NCBI RefSeq assembly: GCF_030407765.1
Contig: NZ_JASDCU010000012.1
Coordinates: forward strand, 86,007-150,006
DNA length: 64,000 nt
Direction: 5' to 3'
Source of the DNA: Microbacterium sp. APC 3901
GTDB taxonomy: Bacteria > Actinomycetota > Actinomycetes > Actinomycetales > Microbacteriaceae
Shown here: piece by piece, positions 48,931-57,167 of the stretch
Numbering within the stretch: the stretch's first letter is position 1
How the letters are laid out: each line of letters begins with the position of its first letter
Position numbers and translations under genes: made by a program
Notes under the pieces: generated by a model
Told to the model about the DNA's origin: nothing
Database searches by the model: none
Seen by the model: the letters and a program-made list of their open reading frames with translations, nothing else

Positions 48931-50085
48931 TCAAGCCTTCAGGTCGGCGCTGGTCAGCGGGCGGGCGAGTGTCGGATCGGCGTCGGTGCCGGGGAATCTC
49001 AGGAGCACGGATGCGGGGTCGCGGGGGTTCTGGGGGGCGAGCGCGCGGAGCAGGTCGACGCCGTCGATCCCGGCGTCGCGGAGGGCGGCGAGTTCACCGG
49101 GGTTGAGGCCGGCAGGGGTCGGGCCGTTGCCCATGTCGGTGCCGTAGAGCACGGTGCCGCCGGCCACGTGGAAGCGACGGACGTTGTCGACGGCCGTGGT
49201 TCTCTCCTCGCTGTCGGCGTCGTGGATCGCGAGCGTCGAGACCCACGAGAGGGATGCCGCCTGGGCGGCGATCTCGGCATCGTCGAGACGCTCGGCGAAC
49301 GGGGCGTGCGCGAGGCGCGCGGCGCCGAGGCGGGCTGCCCGCTGTGGTTCGCCCGCGCCTTCGGCATGGGCGACGACGGGGAGTCCGTGTGCGGCGGCGG
49401 TCTCGACGATCGCGCGGAAGACGTCGTCGTGGAAGACCGGGCCGGCGGCGGCGTTGCTGGCGACCTTGATGCAGGATGCTCCGGCATCCGCCATCTCGGT
49501 CACGACGCGTTCGACGGCCGCGATGTCTGCGATCTCGCGGAACGATCCGGCAGGCGCCCAGTCGCGGTCGCTCGGGTAGCCGCCGATGGGCGTGAGGAAC
49601 GCGACGGCGAACTCGACCGCGACCCGGTGTCCGGTCCGATGCGGAGGCTCGTGCGGGGCTGTCGTCCCGTGCGGGGCTGTCGTCCCGTGCGGGGTTGTCA
49701 TCGCGCGCGGGGTTGTCGTCCCGTGCGGGGTTGTCGTCCCGTGCGGGGTCAAAAAAGCACCGGAGAACGTCGATTCGGATGCGCTTGTGACCCCGCAGGG
49801 ATCCTCGGATGCGCTTGTGACCCCGCCCAGAGCGGCGGAGAGCGCGGCGACCACCCCAGGGTTCGCGCCGAGGTCGATCACGCGCCCGAGCGTCGACCCG
49901 CGCAGCAGCTGATGGTCGACGAGCTGCAGGTGCACATGGTGGTCGGTGAAGCCGCCGACGATGACGCCGTCGAGACGGGGCAGATCGGATGCCGGCGACT
50001 CGTCGCGCAGCAGCATCCGTTCGCCGTCGACGTCGATGATGCCGTCGCGCCATCCTTCGCCGTCGAAGAAGGTCGCCGCGTGCAT
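48931..50085 (-). CDS. Amidohydrolase-family metal-dependent hydrolase with repetitive insertion, candidate N-formylkynurenine hydrolase
   Basis: 384 residues. Metal site residues are readable: H50-V-H52 (GFTDHHVHLQL), K207 (SCIKVAS), H240 (VVAHAEG), H260 (LAHAPF) and D317 (YGTDMGN), the set of a subtype I amidohydrolase TIM barrel. Between about residues 89 and 153 is a low-complexity insertion (GVTSASE twice, then PHGTTT/A repeats) encoded by an 18-bp tandem repeat. The gene lies between kynA and kynU, and no canonical kynB is visible, so cleavage of the N-formyl group is the natural hypothesis. Other amidohydrolase substrates are possible. Confidence 0.8.
   Translation of the reverse strand: MHAATFFDGEGWRDGIIDVDGERMLLRDESPASDLPRLDGVIVGGFTDHHVHLQLVDHQLLRGSTLGRVIDLGANPGVVAALSAALGGVTSASEDPCGVTSASESTFSGAFLTPHGTTTPHGTTTPRAMTTPHGTTAPHGTTAPHEPPHRTGHRVAVEFAVAFLTPIGGYPSDRDWAPAGSFREIADIAAVERVVTEMADAGASCIKVASNAAAGPVFHDDVFRAIVETAAAHGLPVVAHAEGAGEPQRAARLGAARLAHAPFAERLDDAEIAAQAASLSWVSTLAIHDADSEERTTAVDNVRRFHVAGGTVLYGTDMGNGPTPAGLNPGELAALRDAGIDGVDLLRALAPQNPRDPASVLLRFPGTDADPTLARPLTSADLKA
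49651..49750. repeat. 18-bp minisatellite inside the amidohydrolase gene
   Basis: Five and a half tandem copies, first unit GTGCGGGGCTGTCGTCCC (49651-49668), identical second unit, then three units with one to four changes, and a final 10-bp partial (49741-49750). The unit length is a multiple of three, so the frame is kept (PHGTT-x on the coding strand). Confidence 0.95.
49775..49826. repeat. Two copies of a 22-bp direct repeat next to the minisatellite
   Basis: Identical 22-bp copies at 49775-49796 and 49805-49826, 30-bp period, each containing TGTGACCCCGC. GACCCCGC is the complement of the GCGGGGTC that ends the 18-bp array, giving an inverted repeat with arms 49743-49750 and 49789-49796 across the junction. 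Confidence 0.9.
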
Positions 50086-50939
50086 CAGCCGCCGATCTCG
50101 GTGCGCACGGTGTAGAGCTCGGGGAAGAACGTCAGGTCGAGCGCGCGCTGCAGGAATCCGACTCCGCTCGAGCCGCCGGTGCCGACCTTCATGCCGATGG
50201 TGCGCGCGACGGTCTTCAGGTGACGGAAGCGCCAGAACTGGAAGTTGTCCTCGAGGTCGACCAGGTCTTCGCAGGCCTCGTAGAGGTCCCAGTGCTGCTG
50301 ATGGTTCTGGTAGATCTCACGGATCGCGGGCACGAGCTCCGGCGTCTCGCGGTAGGGGAGGCGCACATCGCGGTCGAGGATCTCGGCCGGGATCGGCAGG
50401 CCGCGGCGCGAGGCGTAGCGCAGGAACTCGTCATAGAGGGTGGGCTTGTGCCACTCGGCGGTGAGCAGCGCGAGGTTGGCGGGGTGGTCGGCGAAGACGC
50501 TGAGCATCTTCTCGTTCTTGTTGCCGAGGGCGAACTCGACGGCGCGGTACTGCACCGACTGGAAACCAGACGAGTTGCCCAGCGCTCCGCGGAACTGCGC
50601 GTACTCGGTGGGTGTGAGCGTCGCGAGGATCCCCCACTGCTGCGTCATCACGTCTTGGATGCGCTTGACCCGCGCGACCCGCTTCAGCGCCTCGCGCAGG
50701 TCGTCGCTGGCGAGCAGTTCTCGGGCTGACGACAGCTCGTGCAGCAGCTGCTTGAGCCAGAGCTCCGTGGTCTGGTGCTGGATGATGAACAGCAGCTCAT
50801 CGTGGTGCTCGGGGACGCTGACCGGGTTCTGGGCGGTGAGCAGCTGGTCGAGCGACAGGTAGGACCCGTAGGTCATGCGGCCCGACAGATCGGTGACGAT
50901 GCCGGCCTCGAGCTCGCGCTCGTTGTTCTCGGTGCTCAT
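50085..50939 (-). CDS. kynA: Tryptophan 2,3-dioxygenase
   Basis: 284 residues from ATG 50937-50939, with AGGAAGCGACCC upstream. Family landmarks: MTYGSYLSLDQLLTAQNPVS, HDELLFIIQHQTTELWLKQLLHEL (heme/substrate pocket), NSSGFQSVQYRAVEFALGNKN and FWRFRHLKTVARTIGMKVGTGGSSGVGFLQ. Heme enzyme that opens the indole ring of L-tryptophan to N-formylkynurenine. First of the kyn operon; its TGA shares a base with the next ATG. The proximal heme His is presumably in the WRFRHLKTV segment. Confidence 0.96.
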   Translation of the reverse strand: MSTENNERELEAGIVTDLSGRMTYGSYLSLDQLLTAQNPVSVPEHHDELLFIIQHQTTELWLKQLLHELSSARELLASDDLREALKRVARVKRIQDVMTQQWGILATLTPTEYAQFRGALGNSSGFQSVQYRAVEFALGNKNEKMLSVFADHPANLALLTAEWHKPTLYDEFLRYASRRGLPIPAEILDRDVRLPYRETPELVPAIREIYQNHQQHWDLYEACEDLVDLEDNFQFWRFRHLKTVARTIGMKVGTGGSSGVGFLQRALDLTFFPELYTVRTEIGG

Positions 50940-50971
50940 GGGTCGCTTCCTGTCGTGACGGACAGGGCAAA

Positions 50972-50999
50972 CATATAACAATCGTGGCGAGCGTCACAA
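50972..50999 (-). promoter_or_regulatory. Putative promoter of the kynA operon
   Basis: On the minus strand, TTGTGA (50994-50999), 16-bp spacer and TATATG (50972-50977), in the AT-richest part of the 107-bp gap before kynA. The repeated ATTGT pentamer around the boxes could be part of a regulator site. Confidence 0.4.
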
Positions 51000-51046
51000 T
51001 GATGAAATGTCGCCCGGCGCGCAGGGTAGACCTGCCCCGCGAGCGG

Positions 51047-52762
51047 TCAGAGCCGCGGTGTGCGCGGGGGAGCGGTGCGGCGCTCGCCCGGTGCACCGAT
51101 CGCTTCGAACGCCGCGGCGAGACGCAGCAGCGCTGCGTCGTCGTAGGCGCGTCCGGCGAACGTCAGGCCGATCGGCATGCCGATGTCGGGCATGAGCCCC
51201 ATGGGCACGGTGACGGTCGGGATGCCGAGGTGGCGCACGGTCAGGTTGCCGTTCGCGATCCAGGTGCCGTTGCGCCAGCCGAGGTCGGCGGAGGCCTCGT
51301 TCACGTCCATGTCGGCGGGCCCCACATCGGCGACGGCCGGGAACACGACCGCGTCGAGCTCGTGCTCGTCCATCCACTCCTCGAGGTCGATCCGTCGGGT
51401 CTCCTCGAGTCCGCGCAGGCCGTCGGCGAGCTCCGGCATGTCTGCGAATCCGACACCGGGGTTGTCGCGCACCCAGTCGGGGTACTCGGCGATGTCGTCG
51501 TCGAAACCGGTGTAGCGGTCGGGGAGTGCGCCCGTCGGATGCGGGAAGATCGTCGCCCCGTCGACATCGGCGAGGGTGTTCAGCCGCGGGTCGCCGTTCG
51601 CCTGCAGGAAGTCCTCCCACCCCCACGCCGACAGGTCGACGATCTCGCGGCGCAGATACTCCGGCGACACGAGGCCACGCGTCGCGATGGTGGGGGCGCC
51701 CGGTCGGTCGCCCTCGTAGTTCGACACCACGGGGAAGTCGACCTCGACGACAGTCGCACCGTGGGCCTCGAGGTCGCGGCGAGCCGCGTCCCAGCGCGCG
51801 ATCACCGAGGCGCGCGTCTCGACGCGCTGACCCGTGGGGCCGCCGATGCCCGGGGAGGCGGCACTGCCGGCATCCGGATCCGCGTTGATGTACATGCGAG
51901 GGATGCCGATGCGCGCGCCCTGGAGCGCGGTCGCGGCGCCGCTCGTCAGGGCCGGATACGACTCAGGACGCACGGCAGATGCCGACGGCAACGGCACCCA
52001 GGGCTGCGCGCGCCAGAAGTCGCCTCGTGTCTCGGCGTCGTCGGCGACGATCACGTCGATCACCTCGAGCAGATCGGCCATGGTGCGCGCGTGCGGCACG
52101 ACGACGTCCATGGTGGGCACCAGGGGCCAGTTTCCGCGGGTCGAGATCACGCCGCGCGAGGGTGTGTAGGCGCAGAGGGCGTTGTTCGTGGCGGGGCCGC
52201 GTCCGCTCGACCACGTCTCCTCGCCCAGTCCGAAGGCGGCGAAGCTCGCCGCCGTCGCGGTACCTGATCCGTTGGACGACCCCGAGGCGAAGGGCGCGGT
52301 GAGGAAGTCGGCGTTGTAGGGGCTCTCGGCGCGGCCGTAGACACCTCGTTGCATGCCGCCGTTGGCCATCGGGGGCATGTTCGTGAGGCCGAGGCAGATC
52401 GCGCCACCCGACCGCAGGCGCTCGATCGTGAACGCGTCACGCTGCGCGACGAGGTCGGCGAACGCGGGACTCCCGGCCGCGGCGGTGAGTCCGCGCACCA
52501 GGTAGCTGTCCTTCGCCGTGTACGGGATGCCGTCGAGGGATCCGAGCGTCTCGCCGCGTGCGCGTCGCGCATCCGATGCCTCTGCCTCTGAGCGGGCGTC
52601 GGGGTTGCGGACGACGACGGCGTTCAGCGCCGTCTCGGTCTCGGGACCGTCGTAGGCGTCGATGCGCGCGAGATACGCGTCGACGAGCTCGACGGCGGTG
52701 GCCGCGCCGGACTCGAGCGCTCGCCGCAGCTCGGTGATGGAGGCCTCGACCACGTCGATCAT
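51047..52762 (-). CDS. Amidase signature family enzyme
   Basis: 571 residues. The Ser-cisSer-Lys triad can be placed: Lys in IPYTAKDSYLV, cis-Ser in ASGSSNGSGTATAASFA and the nucleophile in EETWSSGRGPATNN, where the usual GSxxGSIR is altered (two Ser before Gly-Arg-Gly-Pro-Ala). The C terminus PTVTVPMGLMPDIGMPIGLTFAGRAYDDAALLRLAAAFEA is typical. It probably hydrolyses a small or aromatic amide. The ATG overlaps the upstream deiminase stop by 4 bp. Cytoplasmic; substrate unknown. Confidence 0.88.
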   Translation of the reverse strand: MIDVVEASITELRRALESGAATAVELVDAYLARIDAYDGPETETALNAVVVRNPDARSEAEASDARRARGETLGSLDGIPYTAKDSYLVRGLTAAAGSPAFADLVAQRDAFTIERLRSGGAICLGLTNMPPMANGGMQRGVYGRAESPYNADFLTAPFASGSSNGSGTATAASFAAFGLGEETWSSGRGPATNNALCAYTPSRGVISTRGNWPLVPTMDVVVPHARTMADLLEVIDVIVADDAETRGDFWRAQPWVPLPSASAVRPESYPALTSGAATALQGARIGIPRMYINADPDAGSAASPGIGGPTGQRVETRASVIARWDAARRDLEAHGATVVEVDFPVVSNYEGDRPGAPTIATRGLVSPEYLRREIVDLSAWGWEDFLQANGDPRLNTLADVDGATIFPHPTGALPDRYTGFDDDIAEYPDWVRDNPGVGFADMPELADGLRGLEETRRIDLEEWMDEHELDAVVFPAVADVGPADMDVNEASADLGWRNGTWIANGNLTVRHLGIPTVTVPMGLMPDIGMPIGLTFAGRAYDDAALLRLAAAFEAIGAPGERRTAPPRTPRL

Positions 52763-53799
52763 GCGAGCACCCCCACGCTCGGCTGCTGCTGGGTGATGCA
52801 GTGGATGCCGCCGCCGCGGTCGAACAGCGGACGCGCATCGACCGTGACGACGCGGCGCCCCGGGTAGACGTCGGCGAGGATGGCCCGTGCCGCGGCATCG
52901 GCCTGCACGTCACCGAACCCACACGCGACCACGCCGTCGTTCGTGACCAGATGATTGACGTAGCTCCAGTCGACGAACCCTTCGCCGTCGCGCAGGGTCG
53001 TCGGGGCGGGAAGGTCGACGATCTCGAAGCGTCGTCCGGCCGCATCCGTCTGCTGCGCGAGGTGCGCGCGCAGCTCGCGGGTCACGGTGTGGTCGGGGTG
53101 CTCTGGGTTCTGCTGCTCGTGCAGCAGCAGTCGGCCGGGCGAGACGAGTGTCGCGACGATGTCGACGTGCCCGTTCGTACCGAAGTCGTCGTAGTCGCGG
53201 GTGAGTCCGCGAGGCAGCCACACGGCTGTCGTAGCGCCGAGCGTGCGGGCCATCTCTGCCTCGACGCGCGCCCTGTCGGCGTAGGGGTTGCGGCGGGGGT
53301 CGAGCTGCACGGTGTCGGTGAGCAGCACGGTGCCTTCGCCGTCGACGTGGATTCCTCCGCCCTCGTTCACGAGGGCCGAGCTCACGAGTTCGGCGCCGAC
53401 GGCTCCGGCGATGATGCGCGCGTGCTGCGCCGCCTTCTGCCACTGCGCCCACTCCGGCGCGCCCCAGCCGTTGAAGATCCAGTCGACCGCGCCGAGCACG
53501 CCGGGCCGCTCGTGATCGACCACGAAGGTCGGACCGGAGTCGCGCATCCAGAACTCGTCGACCGGGGCCTCGACGATGTCGATGCTGCTGCTGAGCATCC
53601 GCCGAGCGCGGGCGACCTCGGCAGGGTCGACGATCATCGACACCGGCTCGAACTCGGCGACCGCGTGGGCGACGGCTGTCCAGGTGTCGTAGCCCTCGTC
53701 GCGCTCGGACGCCGTCTCGCCGAGCGTCGGCCCCTCGGCGGGGAACGCCATCCAGGTGCGGTCGTGCGGTGCGGTCTCTGCGGGCATGTGCCAGGCCAT
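52759..53799 (-). CDS. Agmatine deiminase/peptidyl-arginine deiminase-family protein
   Basis: 346 residues from ATG 53797-53799 after GGGAGACGACC. Guanidine-group modifying fold: WMRDSGPTFVV, LVNEGGGIHVDGEGTVLLTD, DFGTNGHVDIVATLVSPG, and the C-terminal DRGGGIHCITQQQP that carries the catalytic Cys. These are the agmatine deiminase (AguA) motifs, the reaction being agmatine to N-carbamoylputrescine plus ammonia. It precedes an amidase, which might act on a carbamoyl or amide product. Divergent from the TetR gene. Confidence 0.88.
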   Translation of the reverse strand: MAWHMPAETAPHDRTWMAFPAEGPTLGETASERDEGYDTWTAVAHAVAEFEPVSMIVDPAEVARARRMLSSSIDIVEAPVDEFWMRDSGPTFVVDHERPGVLGAVDWIFNGWGAPEWAQWQKAAQHARIIAGAVGAELVSSALVNEGGGIHVDGEGTVLLTDTVQLDPRRNPYADRARVEAEMARTLGATTAVWLPRGLTRDYDDFGTNGHVDIVATLVSPGRLLLHEQQNPEHPDHTVTRELRAHLAQQTDAAGRRFEIVDLPAPTTLRDGEGFVDWSYVNHLVTNDGVVACGFGDVQADAAARAILADVYPGRRVVTVDARPLFDRGGGIHCITQQQPSVGVLA

Positions 53800-53855
53800 G
53801 GTCGTCTCCCTCGCTGCCGATCGTGACCTCGTGGGTGAGGACTCCGCGTTCGCTA

Positions 53856-53871
53856 TTGAACACGTGATCAA
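53856..53871. promoter_or_regulatory. Palindromic operator between deiminase and TetR genes
   Basis: TTGAACACGTGATCAA: a 16-bp palindrome around CACGTG with a single mismatched pair, midway between the starts of the divergent deiminase (53799) and TetR (53893) genes. Size fits a TetR-family dimer. Confidence 0.6.
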
Positions 53872-53892
53872 CGAGTGATACGGTAGCCCCTG

Positions 53893-54612
53893 ATGAAGAC
53901 CACGTCAAGAGCAGCCGCACCTCGCAGGTTGCCACCCGAGGAGCGCGAACGCTCGATCCTCGACGGTGCCGTGGCGCTCGCTGCAGAGAGCGGCCTCGAG
54001 GCGCTCACCGTGCGGGCCGTCGCCGCCCGAGTAGGGGTGACGCCGGCTCTCGTGGCGCACTACCGGCCCGTCATGGAGTCGTTCGTCGCCGAGGTGTTCA
54101 CCGCGATCGTGGCCGCCGAGCGTGACGAGGTGATCGCCTCGTACGACCCCTCGGTCGACCTGCGCACCAATCTGCTGCGACTCATCGAGACGCTGCTCGA
54201 CGACTCACGCGACGACGTCGCGATGGTCTGGGTGCAGTCATGGGCGCTCGGCGCCCGCAACGAGGCGCTCGGTGCCAGGGTACGCATCGAGATGGATCTC
54301 TGGCACAGCGCACTCGAAGACCTCATCGCCCGCGCGATCGCCGAAGAACCGGTGCCGAATGAAGGCCCGGTGCCGAATGAAGGCCCGGTGCCGAAAGAAC
54401 ACCGGAGGCGCCAGATCGACGCGGACTCGTCTGCGTGGATGCTGCTGGCGATGGTCGACGGCATGAGCGCACACTCGCTGGTGCACTGGGCGCCGCGCGA
54501 TCGTGCCGACCTCGCTCGCCGCACCCTGTCGGCCGTGCTCGACGTACCGGTCGAGGCGCCGGTCGTGACCGACGCCGTCGCCCCACCACGGCTCACAGAA
54601 TCACACAGGTAA
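53893..54612 (+). CDS. TetR-family regulator with six-residue tandem repeat
   Basis: 239 residues. N-terminal HTH RERSILDGAVALAAESGLEALTVRAVAARVGVTPALVAHYRP. The ligand domain contains RTNLLRLIETLLDDSRDDVAMVWVQSWALGARNEALGA, seen in BetI-like regulators. At about residues 153-170 is a repeat PVPNEG twice followed by PVPKEH, encoded by an 18-bp tandem repeat. Divergent from the deiminase and immediately upstream of the decarboxylase gene, so it may control both. Ligand probably an amine or amino acid derivative (inference). Confidence 0.86.
   Translation: MKTTSRAAAPRRLPPEERERSILDGAVALAAESGLEALTVRAVAARVGVTPALVAHYRPVMESFVAEVFTAIVAAERDEVIASYDPSVDLRTNLLRLIETLLDDSRDDVAMVWVQSWALGARNEALGARVRIEMDLWHSALEDLIARAIAEEPVPNEGPVPNEGPVPKEHRRRQIDADSSAWMLLAMVDGMSAHSLVHWAPRDRADLARRTLSAVLDVPVEAPVVTDAVAPPRLTESHR
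54349..54400. repeat. 18-bp tandem repeat inside the TetR gene
   Basis: Units CCGGTGCCGAATGAAGGC at 54349-54366 and 54367-54384, with a third, partial copy to 54400. In frame; encodes PVPNEG. Confidence 0.95.
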
Positions 54613-54621
54613 GGACAGCTC

Positions 54622-55995
54622 ATGGGAGCAGAACGCATGCACGCGGCCTCGGCCGAATCGACGGCGATCGTCGACGCCGTGCTCGACTACTCGCGCCGCC
54701 GGATGCTCGCGGCCGATGTGCCGCTCGACAAACCCCAGTCGCCGGCTGAGCTCGATCGTCTGGTCGGAACCACGATCACCGACGCCGGTCTCGGGTCGCA
54801 GCGCGCGCTCAGCGTGTTCGAGCACATCCTCGCTCCGGCCTGCCTGACGACGAGCCACCCGGCGTATCTCTCGTTCATCCCGACCGCTCCGACGATCGCA
54901 TCGATCGCGTTCGACCTCGTGGTCTCGGCATCGGGCCTCTACGGAGGCAGCTGGCTCGAGGGGGCAGGAGCCGTGCACGCCGAGAACGAGGTGCTGTCCT
55001 TCCTGGCCACCGAGTTCGGCCTTCCCGACACTGCCGGTGGGGTGTTCGTGCAGGGCGGCACGATCGGCAACCTGTCTGCGCTCGTCGCCGCCCGCGAGGC
55101 GGCGAAGGCGAAGATGCTCGCAGCCGGCACAGAGCTCCCTCGTCGGTGGAAGATCGTGTGCAGCGTCGAGGCGCACTCCTCGAACAAGTCGGCGGCGAAG
55201 GTCATGGATGCCGACGTGCTGCTCGTGCCCGCCGACGACGACGGCAGGCTGAGGGCGGATGCCGTGCGTGAGGCTCTCGCGGAGCACGGTGAAGAGATCT
55301 GCGCGGTGGTCGCCACCGGCGGCTCGACCAACTTCGGCATCGTCGATGACATCGCCGGCATCGCCGCGCTGAAGGACGAGTTCGACTTCTGGCTGCACAT
55401 CGACGGCGCTTACGGGCTCACCGCGATGCTGGCGCCGGAGGCCCGTGGCATCTTCGCGGGCGTCGAGCGTGCCGATTCGGTGATCGTCGATCCGCACAAG
55501 TGGCTGTTCGCCCCCTTCGACTGCTGCGCGCTCATCTACCGTGACCCCGATGCGGGGCGCAGAGCGCACACGCAGCACGCCGAATACCTCGACACTCTCA
55601 CCGACGCCGGTGACTTCAGCCCGTCGGACTACTCGATCCAGCTCACTCGACGTCCGCGGGGGCTGCCGCTCTGGTTCTCGCTCGCGACCTACGGCGTGAC
55701 CGCCTACCGCGAGGCTGTGAGTGCGACGCTCGCTCTGACCCAGAGGATCGCTGCCGAGATCGCCGCCCGCCCCGAGCTCAGACTCGTGCGCGACCCACAG
55801 CTCTCGGTCGTCGTGTTCGAACGCGAGGGCTGGGATCGCGGCGATTACGACCGCTGGTCGGACGAGCTGCTCGACTCACAGCGCGCGTTCGTGGTGCCGA
55901 GCTCGCACGCGGGGCGCCCGAACACCCGCTTCGCCATCCTCAACCCACTCACGACGTTCGACGACCTGGTCGGCATCCTCGACACGATGAAGTAG
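54622..55995 (+). CDS. PLP-dependent group II (aromatic amino acid) decarboxylase
   Basis: 457 residues. AHSSNKSAAKV (substrate/PLP stacking His), LHIDGAYG (D261) and VDPHKWLFAPFDCCALI with the PLP lysine K293 are the group II decarboxylase motifs; DKPQSPAELD and PAYLSFIPTAPTIASIAFDL resemble tyrosine/DOPA/tryptophan decarboxylases of Actinobacteria. Cytoplasmic. It starts 9 bp after the TetR stop with AAGGACAGCTC as ribosome-binding site. It would make an aromatic amine such as tryptamine or tyramine; the exact substrate is unclear. Confidence 0.9.
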   Translation: MGAERMHAASAESTAIVDAVLDYSRRRMLAADVPLDKPQSPAELDRLVGTTITDAGLGSQRALSVFEHILAPACLTTSHPAYLSFIPTAPTIASIAFDLVVSASGLYGGSWLEGAGAVHAENEVLSFLATEFGLPDTAGGVFVQGGTIGNLSALVAAREAAKAKMLAAGTELPRRWKIVCSVEAHSSNKSAAKVMDADVLLVPADDDGRLRADAVREALAEHGEEICAVVATGGSTNFGIVDDIAGIAALKDEFDFWLHIDGAYGLTAMLAPEARGIFAGVERADSVIVDPHKWLFAPFDCCALIYRDPDAGRRAHTQHAEYLDTLTDAGDFSPSDYSIQLTRRPRGLPLWFSLATYGVTAYREAVSATLALTQRIAAEIAARPELRLVRDPQLSVVVFEREGWDRGDYDRWSDELLDSQRAFVVPSSHAGRPNTRFAILNPLTTFDDLVGILDTMK

Positions 55996-56013
55996 ATCGC
56001 CGCGCCCGGACTC

Positions 56014-57069
56014 TCAACGCGTGGTGTGGGCGTTCAGGAAGCCGATCGTCTGTTGCAGCGCCGTCTGAGCGTCGGGCATGTCGAGGTGGAACTGATACTC
56101 GTGGGGCAGGGCCGGCTCATGCGACGCCGGCCAGAACAGCGTCGTGACATCGACTCCCAGCTCGTCGAGACGCTTGGCCATCGGGATCGACTGCAACCAC
56201 GTCAGCCCATCTCCGTTTCCGCCCGAGATGTACGTCGTCGGGAAGTCCTCGGTCACCCAGTCGATGGTCGACATCGTCGAGCCGGTCGAGCCTTCCGCCC
56301 AGGTCTTGGTTCCTGCATACGCCCACATCGACGTCTTGAGGCCCCAACCGACGACGCCGTCGAGTGCAGCGAGTGCGGCGAGGTCGTACACGCCGCAGTT
56401 CAGCACGGTCGCCACCACCTGCTCGGCCTCCAGCGCCGGGGTGACGTCCATGATCTCGGCGTAGTCGGGGTTCGTCATCAGCGTCGCCATCTGACTGGCC
56501 AGCTGGCCGCCGGCGGAGTCGCCTGCGAGAACGATCTGATCAGGATCGACGTTCAGCTCATCGGCGTGGGCGTCGATGTAGGCGAGCGCGTCGTTGAGCT
56601 GGCGCACCGCGAGCGGATACACGCCCTCGGGTCCGATCGTGTAGTTCAGCGCGATGGCGGTGTAGCCCTCGGCCGCGAGGATGCGCATATAGGGGTCGAC
56701 GTTCTCCTTCGACCCCGAGATCCAGGCGCCGCCGTGGATCCAGACGACCGTCGGCAGCGGCCCGGTGGCGGATGCCGGCGTGAAGACGTCCATCGTGGTG
56801 TCGGCGCCGCTGTCGGCGTAGGCGACGTCGAGCTGCTCGGTGAGCTTCTCCGCGGTGATGTGCTTCTCCATCTCGGCGGCAGTCTCGTCACCGCCCTTCG
56901 TGAACACCGAGCGGATCAGCATGGCCGAAGGCCAGGGGGTGAGTGCGCCGATGATCGCGACCACGGCGGCGACGAGGAGGATCAACCCCACTGCCACCTT
57001 CGTCCGCTGCCACGGGCGGCGAACCCTCTTCGGGCGGGCGGATTCGCCTTCGTGCGCGCTCGTCGTCAT
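56014..57069 (-). CDS. Alpha/beta hydrolase of the hormone-sensitive-lipase type, membrane anchored
   Basis: 351 residues from ATG 57067-57069. Cytoplasmic basic N terminus, one transmembrane helix (about 24-44), then the hydrolase: HGGAW oxyanion motif (112-116) and GDSAGG nucleophile elbow with S185; later ASHEP gives the catalytic His. The domain faces outside, which is typical of exported esterases of the Aes/HSL group. ENVDPYMRILAAEGYTAIALNYT and the tail LPHEYQFHLDMPDAQTAL fit the family. Substrate is likely a short-chain ester. Confidence 0.87.
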   Translation of the reverse strand: MTTSAHEGESARPKRVRRPWQRTKVAVGLILLVAAVVAIIGALTPWPSAMLIRSVFTKGGDETAAEMEKHITAEKLTEQLDVAYADSGADTTMDVFTPASATGPLPTVVWIHGGAWISGSKENVDPYMRILAAEGYTAIALNYTIGPEGVYPLAVRQLNDALAYIDAHADELNVDPDQIVLAGDSAGGQLASQMATLMTNPDYAEIMDVTPALEAEQVVATVLNCGVYDLAALAALDGVVGWGLKTSMWAYAGTKTWAEGSTGSTMSTIDWVTEDFPTTYISGGNGDGLTWLQSIPMAKRLDELGVDVTTLFWPASHEPALPHEYQFHLDMPDAQTALQQTIGFLNAHTTR

Positions 57070-57167
57070 GGAAACCCCTCTCCGCGCATCATCTTGGCAG
57101 TATTCCGGTCGATCTCGGCGGATCGGCGCAGGCTCAGGCGTCGGCATCCGCCCGTCCGCGCGTGCGA

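Noticed and set aside
49651..49826. Regular repeat array resembling CRISPR
   Set aside because: Units are contiguous without spacers, lie inside a coding gene in frame, and no cas genes are present.
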